Source of the DNA: Eopsaltria australis
Lineage: Eukaryota; Chordata; Aves; Passeriformes; Petroicidae
Reading direction: 5' to 3'
DNA length: 64,000 nucleotides
NCBI GenBank assembly: GCA_034509425.1
Contig: JAVTVJ010000011.1
Location: forward strand, 3,286,001 to 3,350,000
A model generated the notes under the pieces. That model made no database searches. It had not been told where the DNA came from and saw nothing but the letters and a program-made list of their open reading frames with translations. The position numbers and the translations under genes were made by a program. Of the stretch, positions 27,948 to 42,052 are shown piece after piece (positions within the stretch are counted from its first letter, which is position 1; each line of letters opens with the position of its first letter).

Positions 27948-28306
27948 GTCTGAAATTTAAATAATTGTTTGAACTTATAAGAGACTGTTCAAAGCTGCAA
28001 TTGAAAACTTTTGTAAATATTGATTATATGACCTATAAAAATAATGGTAATATTTGTAAAAGTTATTAGTTGTCAGCTTAACACATAAAAGTCAAGGAAA
28101 TGTCACAGATGTATCTCTTCTGCATATAACACTATTGGTAAATTGAATTCGGGAATTAATAGGAGTGCACTAGGAATCTGACGATTTGTTTTACCTATCT
28201 CTAGAATTGTCATTCATGTAGGTGTCAGCAGCTACTAAAATGGAAATTATTAAAGAGAGAAAAAGCTGTAGAACAGCTGAAATTGTCACCCCACTGTATC
28301 TCTCTT

Positions 28307-28731
28307 TCAGACCTTCAGTTTGGAAGGTCTGGCTTTCATCCTGCCTTTCCTCATTGCTTTATACAAGGCTATGTTCAAACTGGGAAAATTTGAAATAATC
28401 TCTAAGTCAAACAGTGTCTGAAATCTGTCCACAAATTTGTTCTCTTCCTCCAACCTAAATTTCATAGCCCACAGAATAATAGTATCATTCTTGCACAAGT
28501 GATCAAAAGTTAGGAGGAGTTCATCCAGGAAAGGATGGTGGTAAACTACATCAGCAGCCAAAATGTAGTCAAAGTGACAGGAAGACCTAGGAAAGTTCTT
28601 TTCCAGATCAATTCCCCAAGACAACTCCTTAACACAAGGCTGATGCTTGCATTTCTGCTTTGTATTTTGGAGAACATTGTGCTGAAGGTTTTCCAGTAGT
28701 TCTGGCAAATCTGTGGCAGTCACAAAGGCAC
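28307..28731 (-). CDS. METTL21E: METTL21E last coding exon
   Basis: 425 bp, residues 116-256 and TGA. It holds VTATDLPELLENLQ (SAM-binding Asp), KELSWGIDLEKNFPR, FDYILAADVVYHHPFLDELL (DVVY motif) and a basic tail RKGRMKARPSKLKV. A short upstream Met in the intron is not used, since the acceptor cag at 28732-28734 gives the family sequence. Confidence 0.95.
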
Positions 28732-31700
28732 CTGTGACACAGAGAAAACAAATATAATATTTGAACATACATCAAGACTTGAGTAAAAGCCCATTCACAA
28801 AAGCCACTGCACAAGGAGCTGGTTTTATCAGGTAACTCTCACTGAGGGCAATAAAAAAATGTAGATGCTCCCAATAATTCTTAGACACTGTGCTCAAAAT
28901 AAATATTTGCTTCCTTGTAGTTCTACTCTACAGATTGCCATGCAAATGCAGCTGGTGGGGAGAAATCAGATAGTTATTGTATCTTGATATCACATTAGTT
29001 AAAAGTACAGTGGCTGTCTAGGGATTGATGAACACCAATTACTGAATCCAAGAAGTCAGCATGAGATTTAAGCATTGCCTCAGGTTCTTCCCTTCTCACA
29101 CAAGGAGAAGATTTCTCAGACTACCAAAAGCTAAAGTTCTGTTAAAATGCAGAACCCACTGACCTGGATTACTCTTTAAGATTAATAGGGTGCCATAAGA
29201 GAAAACACAACAGTGTCTGTAGCAGAAAAATCAAGTTGCTGAAGGAAAATACTGAAACACAAATCAATACAAATGACCTGCCATCCAAGAGCTGTTTGGT
29301 CTAAAGGAAGGGGATGCACTGGTCATACCTACACTTGGATCAATCTATTTGCTGCTGACATCCTGTGAAGCCACTAATTTCATATTTTGATACCCTGTTT
29401 AACACATCAATGATAACATATCTATTAGGACCTCCTTTAGTGTATCAATACATTCCCAGAAAAAAAAAAAACAAAGCATGTTTCCATACAAGCCTTTTAT
29501 AATTTACAGTTTCTTGCTCTTGGAAGCTTTCAAATGACAGCCTCTTAGAAGAACCAAGCCGCATCCTTTGTCCTCCACTATTCATCTGAGAGATGTTTCC
29601 AAGAGCATAAGAGAAATACCACATACTCACCCAGCAAACTGGCTACTATGGAGACCAGGCCAGTTCCAGCTCCAATTTCAATCACATTTTTGTCAACCAA
29701 ATTGCATTGTTTAGAATTAGTTTCCAAAAAATAACACAGAACAAGAGCCTGTAGGGGAGGAAATCCATGAACATACTGAACAAATTAATGAAATAAATCC
29801 CTTTACTAAATATGAACTGTCCTTTAAAAACATGCAAAAAAATGTTGTCTGTTCAACTGAGCAATATTCATTGAAGCACTATCCCTAAAAAGATCATAGC
29901 TCACTATGATCTTTGGGCTCTATAGGTCACAAAATAAATGCTACAACATGCCTCCATATAGGTCTGTGAATTATTACAGCCAGAAGGAACAACTGCATTT
30001 AGATAATCTGCCACAACACATAACATGAGCTGTAAAATTTCAGTCACCAATTCCTGCTTATAACTGGACTTACTTCTGGTTGAGATAAAAGGTGTCCTTC
30101 ACAAAAACATCTTGATGTAAAAACCGCTTGTGAGAGAAAATCCACAACAACCCTTGTTAAATTCTTCCAATAGTCAATTATTTCTGATAATAATTAATTG
30201 TTAGGGTTTAAAAGGGACAAATAGATTTATCCCCTTTTCTTCTGGATTGGTTTGTTAGCAGTTTCTATTTGCTTACCTTGTTAAGCTTAGCAAACTTTCA
30301 TAGTGAGTATAGCCACAAAGAGCATCTGCAACAGACTCCTCACACATATATATATAAACTGTGATTAAGAATCTTCTTCAGCTTTTCTGCCCTGTCTCAC
30401 ACTGACCAGTGAGTTTTAATGCACTGTTGAAATTGAAATTGCTGATTTTATTTCTCTGATAAAGATGGTTTCAAGATTTTCTTGCATATTTTTCCCAGAT
30501 TTTGATAGTTATATAGCTTCCATTGACAAATAGGATGATTGCCACATCCTCTCACAATACAGATGGCCATTTGGAAAGGCAATTATTAGTGGCTTGCTCT
30601 AGCACAGCAAAATTAGTTTTGCTTTCAACTAATTAAGAATGAGAAGCGAAGGAACAGGAGAACTGCTGACCCAATATTAACATGCCAGAAATTCAAACAA
30701 AGGTTTTGTTTTCTATGTCTTAATTCATGGAAGAGAAGGTAATGTGAACTTCCATATATCACTTGATCATCAGCACTTTGATATAGAAATCAGTCTGTGA
30801 GAACCAGGAATAGTTAATGTCAGGTTGGTAAAGATTGGGTCTGATATCTGACATTATATTGACATCATATTTGACATTATATTAGGATTTCCTCCTAGTT
30901 ACATTAATTCCTAGAATTCCTTTCCTCAGGGTTTTGCTGTATTCTGTTGTAGAAACTGGCTGACATAATCAAAGTTTCTGAGGGTTAAATCAGGGAAACT
31001 TTGAAATCTGCATTCCTTTCCATGAAACATGCAGAAGCTTTACTTTCCTTAAAGTTTGTGCACTCACAAATTTGGCTGACATTTTTCAGAAGACTTCAAG
31101 TATAGCTAGATGGAAGTGGGAGAACTTTAAGAGACAGAGATCTAAGGGTTGTCTTCCTTCCACAACAAAACTACCTAAGCCCTTCCAGATAAAAAAAAAC
31201 ATGTTTTTCAGTGAAACCTATGATTTTGTGAGAATAATTGATAGTCAGCCAAACTTTCCATGAAGATGTGCACTGAGGTCACTAAAACATACAGTACAGA
31301 TGACTGGTCCAGGTCTCCTAAAACCAGGAATATCATTTGGACTTCAAACAGAAGAGTAGGACAACTATCCTCAGCTGAACTATGGCCATACTTCTAAAAA
31401 ACAGCATGATCCTAGGAGGCTGAGGCAGTTGGGAAAGATATAAAGTGTCCCAAGCATCTCCTACAGGGACAAAAATTTCCACATGCATCGTGGCACCTCC
31501 CTGGTGATTTCTTTCAGTCTCAATTATTTCCAAATAGTAAGTTTGCTGCATTGTACAGATTCAAAACTTGAAGAAGACTCCTCATACAGTGAACGTGTTG
31601 ATGGTTCTCATATCAAGAGCCAAGGACAATGGATCTCTCCAACTAGATTTTTAGCTGTTCAAGAAACTGAAATCTCCAGCTGAACGTTTTCCCATGTCTA

Positions 31701-34700
31701 AATATTAACAAGATAAATTTGTTCCTTACATGAGTAGGTTGAATAGCTTCTATGAGTGCTAACACCTTGTGAGCTTGTATCACAGTTGTTTCCGCAACCT
31801 GGATGTGCCTGCTACACAGCCATCTGTATTTATAAAATGTACAGAAATGCATTCATCATAAAACTGCCATATTTCTTTCAAAATATGCTTATAATTGGCT
31901 AATAGGATTAAAAGTTACTGGCAAGCGAGGAGGGGATACAAGATCGTACACCTTGTGTGATTCGGGCACAAACAAGGAATACCATGTGAGCTTTGAGAAA
32001 CACGAATCCAGGCAAAATCAGGTTAAATTCAGGTTTGGGATTTGCAGAGCAGAGACAGAGAAGCAAAGAATTATTTCATTTTGTTTACAATATATAAAAA
32101 AATATAATTTTTATATGAAACAAATTTTAAAATGCTAGATTGCTCCAAAAATGAAAAATAACAATACTACAAAAATACTGTACCGATGGCCAGACGACTG
32201 CCCCATAACAATCAGTGGCTTCTGTAATTCTTATCTCATGGCCAGCAAAGTGAAAGCCTTCCCAGTTCTTATGAGTTATAAGATCAGGAAAAAAACGCCT
32301 CCCCATGATTTCTGCAACTATCTGTTCATCTTCTTTTCCCCCTGGAAGCAAAAGTATAAAAGGTCAAGCAGGCTGAGTGGATTGATTAACGAAACTACCA
32401 ATTCATATTGAAAAGCCAATTTGGAAGCAAGAATATAAATTACATCTGTGAATAAAATACATTTCACCATTAATGGTTAGCATCGTACACAGCAATTCTC
32501 CTGAAGTCTAATTGAAATTTTCAGTGTGTGACTAAATAATTTCTTTCATGTTTCACTGAAGCAGCCAAGTTCATGAAAAGTAAAGAAGGGGAATGTTAGC
32601 ACACAGTGCTTTCCATTTCAGCAGCTCAAAGGAAATTTTTAAACTTCTTTTTCCCTTCAAGAACAGCTGCCCTAGTATAGACACTCGTGATCTTATGCAC
32701 CTGGATTTTTCATTATTCTCCATATCCTTTTACTGTTCATTTTCCCCATATTATGGTTCTTTTTGACAGTAAACAAAAGGAGCCAGAATATAATTTATAA
32801 GTCTGTCACAAAACTTGTGAAACAGATCCTAGCAACACAAATTATGACAGACAGGAGTGAAAGCACTTGTGTTGTCAGGAAAGCTTATCCACCCACCCCA
32901 ACAGAGCCCTGTCAGAGGGATTCTTTCCAGTTGGCTTGAAATCCTGAATGCCATCCCTGTTGCTAAGCAAAGGATATTTATGATAGCTAACATAATCCTG
33001 GATAACTGTTCTAACAGGAGAGGATTCATTCCTTTTTAGCTGAATACCAAGTTAGTTTCAGTTTTGCCATCATCACACTAAACTGCACCACAACGTCAGA
33101 AAAAAAAATACGTAAGTGAAGTTGTCTAGAACATTTTCTTAGCAAAGGCTAGATTCATTCCAAGTTTTCACAGGGATTTTGTTTGCATTGCCAGCTATGA
33201 TCTGTTGGCAAACCAGTGAAAGCAAAACATGTTTACAAGCTACACCTTCTAGAAAGCATGCTAGAGATTTAGATAACTGGGTTACTGCCTTGTCCAAAGC
33301 AGAGTTTCTGTATCGAGCCTGCTGCTCCCATCAAAATCACAGATATTAATTTTGGGATCTGCATGGAAACTGAAGGCCCAACAGCTGTTAAAAATGAAAC
33401 CATTTGTGCTTTGTTTTGTCAACATAAAACACATTGGTCTACTGAAGATTCTTCACATTTTCTTCCCTATCAAATCACTGCAGTCACAGGACATAACAAC
33501 CCCAAGTGTTGTCATTTATTTTGCCACATGCTTCAGTATTTTTATTGTGATTACCTATGGATAAAGTCTCCCTTCCTTGTGATACAAGGCCCAAGGAACA
33601 AAAGCAGGGGTGAACAAAGAAAAAGATTATACCAAACAAAAAGACATCAGGAAGCTGCTCAGGCTTATTAGCCAGTGCTTTAAGCTTGTAACTCAAATTT
33701 CATTATCAGAAGAAACTAGAGAATAGCAGCAAATAAGGAAGAAAAACCAAAAATATTCAGTCTTGGTATGTTGGCATTAAGACACAAAAACCCAACAAAA
33801 ACCCAAAAAAAACTGACTCACCAACTACAGTACTTATAGAATTTATTGCAGGGGTGGATGGGGAGAACCCTAATCATGGGTTACAGGAAAATTAAAAATA
33901 ATGCCATGCATATACTACTGGAAAAAATATAGTATTTATAAATTTTATGAAGGTAACTAAAACAAAATGCTCAACATTGAAATGATGGTATTTTAAGATG
34001 TTAGGAAACAAGCAGTATGTGTCAGCCTCTTCAAGCCTCTAATCTTAAATTGGGAGAAAACACATGCATCACTGTGTCTGTAATCAGGGAGCTCTTGACA
34101 AACATGAGTTAAGTGCCAAGGAAATGCTGCTTCAGGGCAAAATTAATCTTTCTTTTATGAAAGAAATAACAAAAAGCTGTCTTGTTACACATATCATAAG
34201 TGTATTTAATAGATCATCCTGTTTCCAAGCATACCAGATACAGCCTGCTTTTAATCTCCGATTGCTTAGAGCAGTCTGATCTTGTTCTGTGATCATTACT
34301 AGCTGTGGAAGTAAAAGCTATTCTTGCTATTACCTTTCAATTACAACCATTTTTCTTGATTCTTTCTCCCTTGACATCTGTTCTGGATCCAATTTTGTTG
34401 TGAAGCTGGTAACTTATCAAGTCTTAACTTATAAAGCTCCTGCCAGAAGATCTATAAAACTTCAGCAGTATTACAGCTGCCCCTCTAGCACTCAGTAAAC
34501 ACTTCCAACCTATTCCCTACAGGATCAGCAAGCTTTCTACTTCAGGTTTGCATAGCACTTACACTGATAGAGTTTGCAGGCCACTGCTTTTTTCCTGAGC
34601 TAAACCATCTTTACCCCTGAAAGAAGAATCCTGAATCTGCTGATCAATAACACCAATTGAATTTTTGCCCACCTTATCCTTTTGGTAATCTTCCAGGTGG

Positions 34701-37700
34701 CTAGTCTGGAGAAGCTTAAACTTTTTTTTTACCCTTAAGAAAACACCACTATTGTGAAGAATCAAAAAGAATATCTGTTTCACCAGTTATCATATGTTAG
34801 ACAAGACCCAAAGGAGAGGCTTTATCAGGACCAGGATGCTAATGATCCTGACAAAGAGTGCTGACAAAATAAGGAGTGCAGAGTTTTAGTCAGATTCACT
34901 TATTTCATACAAGTTTCCCTTTGAACAATGAAAAACACTCCTCTGTTTGCTGCTTTTTATCTTTCAGAACAACTTCTTGTGAGAATGCACCAAAGGAAAT
35001 AAGTTATTTTTCTGTAAATACCTTCAAAGCAGTGAGAATAGAAAAATAAAGAACTAGTGGGAAATCTTTCAAGCAACACAAAACCTGTTGTAAGAGTAAG
35101 TAAAATCTAAGTGAGATGAACTCTTTTAATTCTGAAAACATGAAGAAAATTCTGCTGGTACTTTGATCAAACTAGTTCCTCAATAACAGATGCAAAAAGT
35201 TATTCTCTTCAAGGAGAAGTGTTTACCTCTGTGTTAGTGAATACTCTCTTGTTCAGAAAAAAAGTCTTGAAATTATAAGTCGAAGAATGGACTCCAATGA
35301 CATTCTAAGACAAAAAGAGATGACTCATCAGTAGAATAGGGTCAGATAAGAGAAGAGGAGGCTTGACTGACCTGGCTATCAAATCTTGTAAGAATGGGAG
35401 TGCATAATGGGTATTTCTAGCAATACTACTGGAGCACTGACACTGAACCATCAGAACTTAAAAGTCTGCCAGGACTGGCTCCTCCCTTATTCACAGAGCC
35501 AGAAGAAGACAAACACACAGTTTGTGTTTGACCAGATAGGTTTGCCCTCACTCCTCTTCTGTGAGATGGAATAGCATGGAAGTGGTATACACACAGAACT
35601 ATTTTCTTCAGCCTATTCATCCATTTGCATGAGCAAACACAGAAACCACTGGAGTTTCTAGTGCCAGAATCTTATTTACAGTAAGATGAGGCAGTTTGAT
35701 CCTGTCCAGTTAACATACAAAAATTGAGATAATTTTCCTTTGTGAAACAGAGAGAAGTCCTTTGTCTTGAACTTGTGCACACAGTTACCATCTATAGATG
35801 CCCCAAATTCTTCAAGAATATCTTTAAGTTTCTTAAGACTTTTTGAATAGGTTAATTACTTACAGTGTTCTTGGGAATATTTTAGATAAAGTATTGTTTA
35901 TTATAGAAGCCTAACATCTTTGGAGCATGTTCCATGAGCTCCCTTGATTTTACATCAATATCAGGACCAAGGGAAAAAATTCACGTACCATTGACACATC
36001 TTCCACAGTATCAATCGCATCACATAAGCGTAAACATCATTCTCAAAGGCAAAGCAACCAAAATGCAAACAAAGTTTTCCAAACAGACATACTAATCACA
36101 TGGAAGAATGGAGTTGTGAAGTCAGTGGCAGGTTAGTTAGAGAAACGTGTGTCAAGCTGCAAAATCCTGTGGGGGGAACCAGAGGATTTTTCTGACACAT
36201 TCACGAGTCGTGTTAAACAAATGTTAAAATGTTAAATGTTAGAACAAAATCTAAAGAAAGAAAATGATGTGAGTTCTGCCAAGAGGAAGCTGGAGAAGTC
36301 CTTCAAATACGGAAGAGAAGGTAGAAGGAAAATAACAGGAAATAGACCAGGTCTGAATGGAACAAATTGCAAACTGCAGCATCTCTTTCTATAAAAATTA
36401 AGGCAATCTTTATGTGCACGATTTTGCTTAGAATGAGTAGAAATATTACTTGTTTAGAAACAAGCTACATGATCAGTTATTTACACAACTTGTCACATAA
36501 AGTCATGCCTGGAAGTATACAGCTGCATCAGAAATGGCAAATTTAAAATTCAGTTGGGTATCTTCCATCAATTAAAAGCACATGTTAAATCTCTCACTGC
36601 ATCCCTAGTGATATCACCTACAATATTGCATTCTCCACTGAATGAAAAAGGAGTAGAGACAGGCACTGTGAAACAGAAATTAGAATGCAGAAAAAACAGC
36701 AAAGACAAGGGGGCTAAATCAAAATTGTATTTTAAAACATTTACCGCTATCTAGATACCTGAATGAAAACATAGCTAAAAAAGTAAAAGGACCTTTTCAC
36801 AGGAAAGCTGTGAAGAATATACTAGCACTCAATATATTCATTTTCACACTCATTCACAAATAACACATAGAGTAACAAAACATATTCCAAGTACTTTGCT
36901 AGTGAACTAGAAGATGAATTCATTCAGAAAAAATATTTTCACCCATTGATTCATGGGCACTGCCTGCAGGGAAAAAAACCATATTAGTCACTTTCGAGTA
37001 TTGGCCTGACTCTGCTTAATCTTTTGAGGTCAAATGGTGTCATAGCCCAATGTCATAAGGAAATAAGATCCAGTCATCTTCTGCTTCTCTCTTACTTTGA
37101 TGGATTTTCTCCAACTGGCAAAAGGAATGAAATCCAAGACTGCAGCATGAACTTGACCTGACAAAGTTCAGCCCTACAGCAACATATTCTCCCCTCTTCA
37201 GAAGCAGTATACTCTCACCTGTAGTGTTTAGATTTCAAATTTACTATTTAGACTTGCCCTTACAAATATTTCAATACCATGCATCAATAGCTGTGAATAT
37301 GGTTCCTCTATGACGTCTCAGCAATTGCCTCCTCACAGGAGGACTACCTGTGCTGATACTACTGATTGAGTAATGCAAGAAAGTTTCCAAGAGATTTCAA
37401 AGAATTCATAATATCCAGGACTCTTCAGATCATCCCCCACTCTGGACAAATGGGAGTGGAGTCATCCAATCTAAATATTTAAGATGTATTTTATTTATAT
37501 CATGTGAACATAATATATACAATACATATTGCTAATATTAAAAAAAATATATAATAATTATCTATATATCCCAAAATCAAGAGGATACCTGAAGAAAGAT
37601 CAATAAGGGAATAAACCTACAACCAGTTCTGTGACTGTAAGAGATGACTGGAGAAGAGTTACATTACTCCACAGACAGAAATTATCCAAAGGTGTCCAAA

Positions 37701-40700
37701 TAAATCCATATGGGTATTTCCAATGGCTCACACTAAGTTTATCCTAAAACTACATAAAGGTCACAATAATAAGGGGCTCTAGGGTCTCAGAATTTTTACT
37801 GAGCTACTGACATGTCAGGATCAGAGCCCTAGTCTTGCAAGCATTACAGACTGTTCCATGGAAACACACAATCCTGAATCACAAAGTAGTCCCTAAATTT
37901 CAGGCAGTATCACTTTAGTATCTTTATTTCATTCCACTTATATCTATTTTATTCCATTTCAGCCTAAAGGCCCTTAAAGGAAGGGGTTAGGAGAGAAAGC
38001 TAATCATGCTCTTGACTTCACAGGAGTCAGATGTAACCTACACCTTTTTAAGAATATAAAGCAAAGTACCATTCCACTACTTGTCTAAACTGCACAGTTA
38101 ATTTTTCCTTACTTCATCCCTACCTCCAAAAAGGGATATCATCATGTAAGTGTAGGCATTCCAGTACATTCACTAAAAGCTCAACCCGTTGAAGTGATGG
38201 CAATGAAGGGGTGTATTATATTGATTAATCTGAGATATCATGGCAGGGTAATAAAATGCTTGAAACTTTATACTTTGAAATGTAGAAATACAAAACTACC
38301 ACCCACAGGCAGCCCCTTCTCTGCCAAGAGACAAGATGCACTTAGCCCAGAGCATGAGGACACAAGAACAGGAGAAGGGCTTGCTCACAGTATCCAGTCT
38401 ATGTATTTATCCAGGCTTGAGAAGTGAGTTTTCAATTTCAAATTTACACCACTGATATCCCAGGCCTACCCAAGTCACAGGTCATCTAAAAACCATTAAA
38501 TGGCTGAAAATAGAACTACTAAAGTAATTTTATCTCATGAATACATAATAAATTCAAGTTTGCCAAGTACCTCCCTTGTTACTTCATCATGTTTGTCTGT
38601 CATTGAAAACATCTCCAAGTCTAGGCTCAAAAGCTATTTAATCTCTAAAAATAACTAAAATGACTGTGTTCTTAAATTAGATGGTCTAATACAGATTATA
38701 AAAGGCAACTAACTTCCTGGTGGATAGGAAGAGACTCAAGAAAATGCTGTCAGTTTTCATCTACCAATAATTCTGGATTTTTAAAATATTCTTTTGCATA
38801 AAAGACCTGAGGGCAACCTAACAACACCAACCCATGCAATCATACTACTTTTCTGATGTGGCAGTTGAGATATACTTTTATTGTCAAAATGCAGGTACTG
38901 CAAAGGCTGAAGAAGTAAAAATAGGAAAGACAGGCACATGGCTGAGAGGGAAGAATAAGTTACAGACTTCCCTACAAAGGTAATGTATGCTTTGATTATT
39001 TGAGTGTTGCCTCCAACTTCTATTCTATCCATACACAAGAAGTTTTCACTTGAATTTAGCAATGTCTTAAGCAAAAGAGAGATAGAGAACAGAGAAGTGT
39101 TAAAATAATAAGGTGGGCTGTCAGGAAACCAGGATTGTAAGAATCATGCTAGAAGGATAACAAGCAAGGAGAAGTCCAACTACAAATCAGGCACTCAGTT
39201 GTGAAGAGGCAGACTTGGGGTCCATACTCAGGTCCCAGGACATTTTTCATATTTTACAACAAAGACTTTGAAGTCAGCAAAAAAGTATCAGTGGGGAAGA
39301 GAATGAGTCAGGTAAGAAGTATCTTTACAAGTAACCCAGGAAATATGAATGAGATGCTACGTCATTACCTCTTCCCAGCTGAATTATCTTAAATTGTAAG
39401 TTACAGGGTTAGGATGCTTTTCACTTGGCTCCATTCCAAATATGTCCCATTTAAGGCACTGCTTTGGACTCCACCAAGATGCTTGAAATGATGGCAGGAA
39501 TTGCCATTAATTAGGACATCTGTCAGGCAGGGCAAGTAGAAGGAGTGAGTCCCTTCTAAAATGTCAGGAGTTACGAGAAGGTTACTAGGTCAGCATTTTC
39601 TCAGATATTTATGGATTAAAAACTGAGCCATGGCCAAGTGAAGGGAGACTATGACTGTCAAGGACAAGTACACCTTGCAAACTTGTTCTCCTTTTGGCTC
39701 AGAGATAAAATTATTCTGGGATGAATTTATGTAATGCAGCTGGGGTAAAGTAATTTAGTATCCCAGGAAATTAAGGCAGGAGTGGTAACATCTGGTCTCA
39801 GAAACATTTAGCCAAGGACAGTTAAAGCTCATATGAGAAATTATGTGAGGAAATAAAAAGAGACATCTAACAATGCAGGAGTGGAGAACTGATTGTTTAA
39901 AACCACAAAAGGAATGATCAGACTGGGTGAGGACTGCCCTCTAAGCTGAGAACCAGTAGTAATGGGAATCATGAACAAAAATAAGGAGTTTTAAACTGGA
40001 CAGTGTATGACAAGTAAATTAATAAGCAAAGGGGAAGGCACCAAATACAAAGAGCTCAGACTGTGAGGGTGGTGTAACACTGGAACAGGTTGCCCAGAGA
40101 AATTGTGGATCATCCATCCCTGGGAGTATTCAAGGCCAGACTCGTTGGGGCTTTGAGCAACATGGTCTGGTGGAAGGTGTCCCTGCCTGTGGCAGGAGGG
40201 GTAAGACTAGATAGTCTTTAATATCCTTTCCAACTCAAACCATGTTGTGACTCTACAATCCTATGTCTGGAACTTGCAAAGAAACTGAACTGGAATAAGA
40301 ACCCTGAGAAAGAGATATTGAGACTGGAAAGGTGAAATAATGAAATAGAAATGGGGAAAGCAGTAGAAAAAAAGAATGAGAACAAGGAAGTTGCAGGCTC
40401 AGAGTGACTGAGCAGGCAAATCTCCATGCTTCAGGTTCAGCACCCTTCCACATCCACCTGGCATGGAATTTAGGATGGCAGAGTCTGGTGTCAGATAAAA
40501 CTAAAGACAGCAAATTTTCCATTCATGTCTCCTCATCCTCTTAGACTAATGTTTATAGACATGGAAGAGAACTACCTGGCTCTACACAGACCACAGCTCA
40601 GCTGAGCTTTTAAACAAAAATATTATAAATAATAAAATTATTTTTAAAATCTCCTGCTTTTGCACTGAGTTGTAGAACATAACTAGACCCCATCACAGAA

Positions 40701-41319
40701 CATATGCATTTGTCCTAATACCTTGCCTACTCCCGGTGACCACTAAAAAGGGGACTACTTATGAAGCTTTAGAATTTTCAAAGATGTGAAGCCATGAAAG
40801 TGCTTAAGAGGAAACAGTGCCAACATCCCATGAAGGTAATTGAAGGTAGGATCTGAGGCTGTCCAGACAGAAACCAAGCTTGTAATAAGCAATTCTCCTA
40901 ACTGACAGCCTGTAAACAAACCTCTCTGAAAAGCTTGATCATAGTCACAGCTTCATTCCTTGGAACCAGACACAGGCAAATAACTGGAGGACAGATGCCA
41001 GGCACCAGCAGGAAACTGCCAGGACAAGAGTGTGCAGGTATAACACACTTAAGTTACCAAGTGCATTGCTAGCATACTACAACAGTGTTATCTGTTGCAT
41101 CTTCTGACCAAATGCCATAAACACAGTTCTTCAGAAAAAAAAAAAATGAATGAGAAGACAGCTCATTCTCAGCAAGACACTTTGTTCCTTATACTTAACA
41201 ATATTCTAAAGTGCACCAAGGAAACATTGTGAAATAAGAAACATTTTACCTTCTTGCCTTTCCAGTTCTCTGACCCATTGATTTTGTAGATGGTTATGCT
41301 GTGGTGATGTCAAATCCAT
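28307..41319 (-). CDS. METTL21E: METTL21E, protein-lysine methyltransferase-like
   Basis: Complete coding sequence for a class I (seven-beta-strand) SAM-dependent methyltransferase of the METTL21 family, which methylates lysines of other proteins. In mammals METTL21E is expressed in muscle. Four coding exons, 41319-41250, 32341-32184, 29748-29631 and 28731-28307, join in frame (70+158+118+425 nt) to give 256 aa. The variable N-terminus (1-25) is followed by DEQIVAEIMGRRFFPDLITH, HEIRITEATDCYGAVVWPS, motif I EIGAGTGLVS (100-109), the acidic SAM-binding ATDLP (121-125) and the family DVVY motif (176-179). METTL21E rather than METTL21C is chosen because the N-terminal third and the end (NIALYKAMRKG) fit it better. 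All core motifs are intact. Confidence 0.93.
28732..29630 (-). other. METTL21E last intron
   Basis: An 899-bp GT-AG intron with nothing recognisable inside. Confidence 0.85.
29631..29748 (-). CDS. METTL21E: METTL21E coding exon 3 (SAM motif I)
   Basis: 118 bp, residues 77-116. It begins ALVLCYFLETNSKQ and contains VIEIGAGTGLVSIVASLLG, the glycine-rich SAM-binding loop. Acceptor ccctacag, donor GCTGG|gtgagt. Confidence 0.96.
29749..32183 (-). other. METTL21E intron between coding exons 2 and 3
   Basis: A 2435-bp GT-AG intron with no recognisable repeat or exon. Short open frames on both strands look like chance. Confidence 0.8.
32184..32341 (-). CDS. METTL21E: METTL21E coding exon 2
   Basis: 158 bp, residues 24-76. 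It encodes DEQIVAEIMGRRFFP, EGFHFAGHEIRITEATDCYG and AVVWPS, the conserved entry strand of METTL21 enzymes. The donor is CATCG|gtacag, which looks weak. Confidence 0.94.
32342..41249 (-). other. METTL21E intron between coding exons 1 and 2
   Basis: An 8.9-kb GT-AG intron, AT-rich. It contains one antisense CR1 tail (40060-40262), a very AT-rich patch at 37480-37570, and a moderately complex block near 32830-33040 that might be regulatory. No exon is seen in it. Confidence 0.8.
40060..40262 (+). mobile_element. CR1 LINE 3' fragment
   Basis: CR1 tail in plus orientation: GTGAGGGTGGTGTAACACTG, CTGGAACAGGTTGCCCAGAG, CATCCCTGGGAGTATTCAAG, CTAGATAGTCTTTAATATCC, CTTTCCAACTC and a TGTGACTCTACAATCCTATG end. 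It lies antisense inside the first METTL21E coding intron. Confidence 0.92.
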
Positions 41320-41334
41320 ACTATGCCACAAACC
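41250..41334 (-). CDS. METTL21E: METTL21E start-codon exon
   Basis: 85-bp exon after a strong acceptor (tctctcttccag). The ATG at 41319 is the first in the exon and opens MDLTSPQHNHLQNQ, ending ERQEG across the junction; 15 bases are 5' UTR and 70 are coding. The donor is AAG|gtaaaa. The N-terminus is variable in this family, so the start rests on frame and splice sites rather than homology. Confidence 0.85.
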
Positions 41335-42000
41335 CTGGAAGAGAGAAACACAAGCCTGTCTGAATAAGAGTGCTTTATTTCTTCTTTCACACATAAGCTT
41401 AATTTTTTAAAAATTACATGTATTATGCTACAATTTACTTCTATTGATAATAAAGATATGAAGACACATAAATATCAATATTCAAGGCATAAAAGTACAA
41501 GAAGCAGCAAACTAGTTCAATTGTTATACTCTCATAGAGGAAAAAACAGATTAAAAAAAAAATAAAAAACAAACCAAACAAACAAACTAAAGCTTTGATA
41601 AATGGATAAATATTTCGAAATATTTTATGAAATTTTAAAATTGGAATCAATTAAAATCAGGTTAGGTAGGTTCATAAATGATTGAAAGCAAAGGTAGAAA
41701 CAAATTCCTGAAAGAGAAGAAAAATTGCACCAGTAGGATCTAATCTTATTTGAATTAATTGCCTTGGAAGGGAAGGAAACAACCTAACAGTAAAAGCTGC
41801 AGGTGAGAATAAGGGAGCAGGATCTACAAATAAGATGCTGAACAGAAAGCATATCTACCTATATGAACAGACAAAGAAAAAGTAGTAGGAAAAGTGGGAC
41901 AGAGGACAATACAATTTTCAGCTGTCTGCAGAAAGGCAGACAGACAACCAATAGTCTCCAATTCTTGATATTTTACAATCAGAAAGAACACTGAGTTCAC

Positions 42001-42003
<3 letters not shown>

Positions 42004-42051
<48 letters not shown>
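42004..42051. repeat. Pure A48 homopolymer
   Basis: Forty-eight uninterrupted A on the plus strand (poly-T in the METTL21E transcript direction), flanked by ordinary AT-rich sequence. The exact length is likely to be unstable or mis-assembled. Confidence 0.95.
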
Positions 42052-42052
<1 letters not shown>

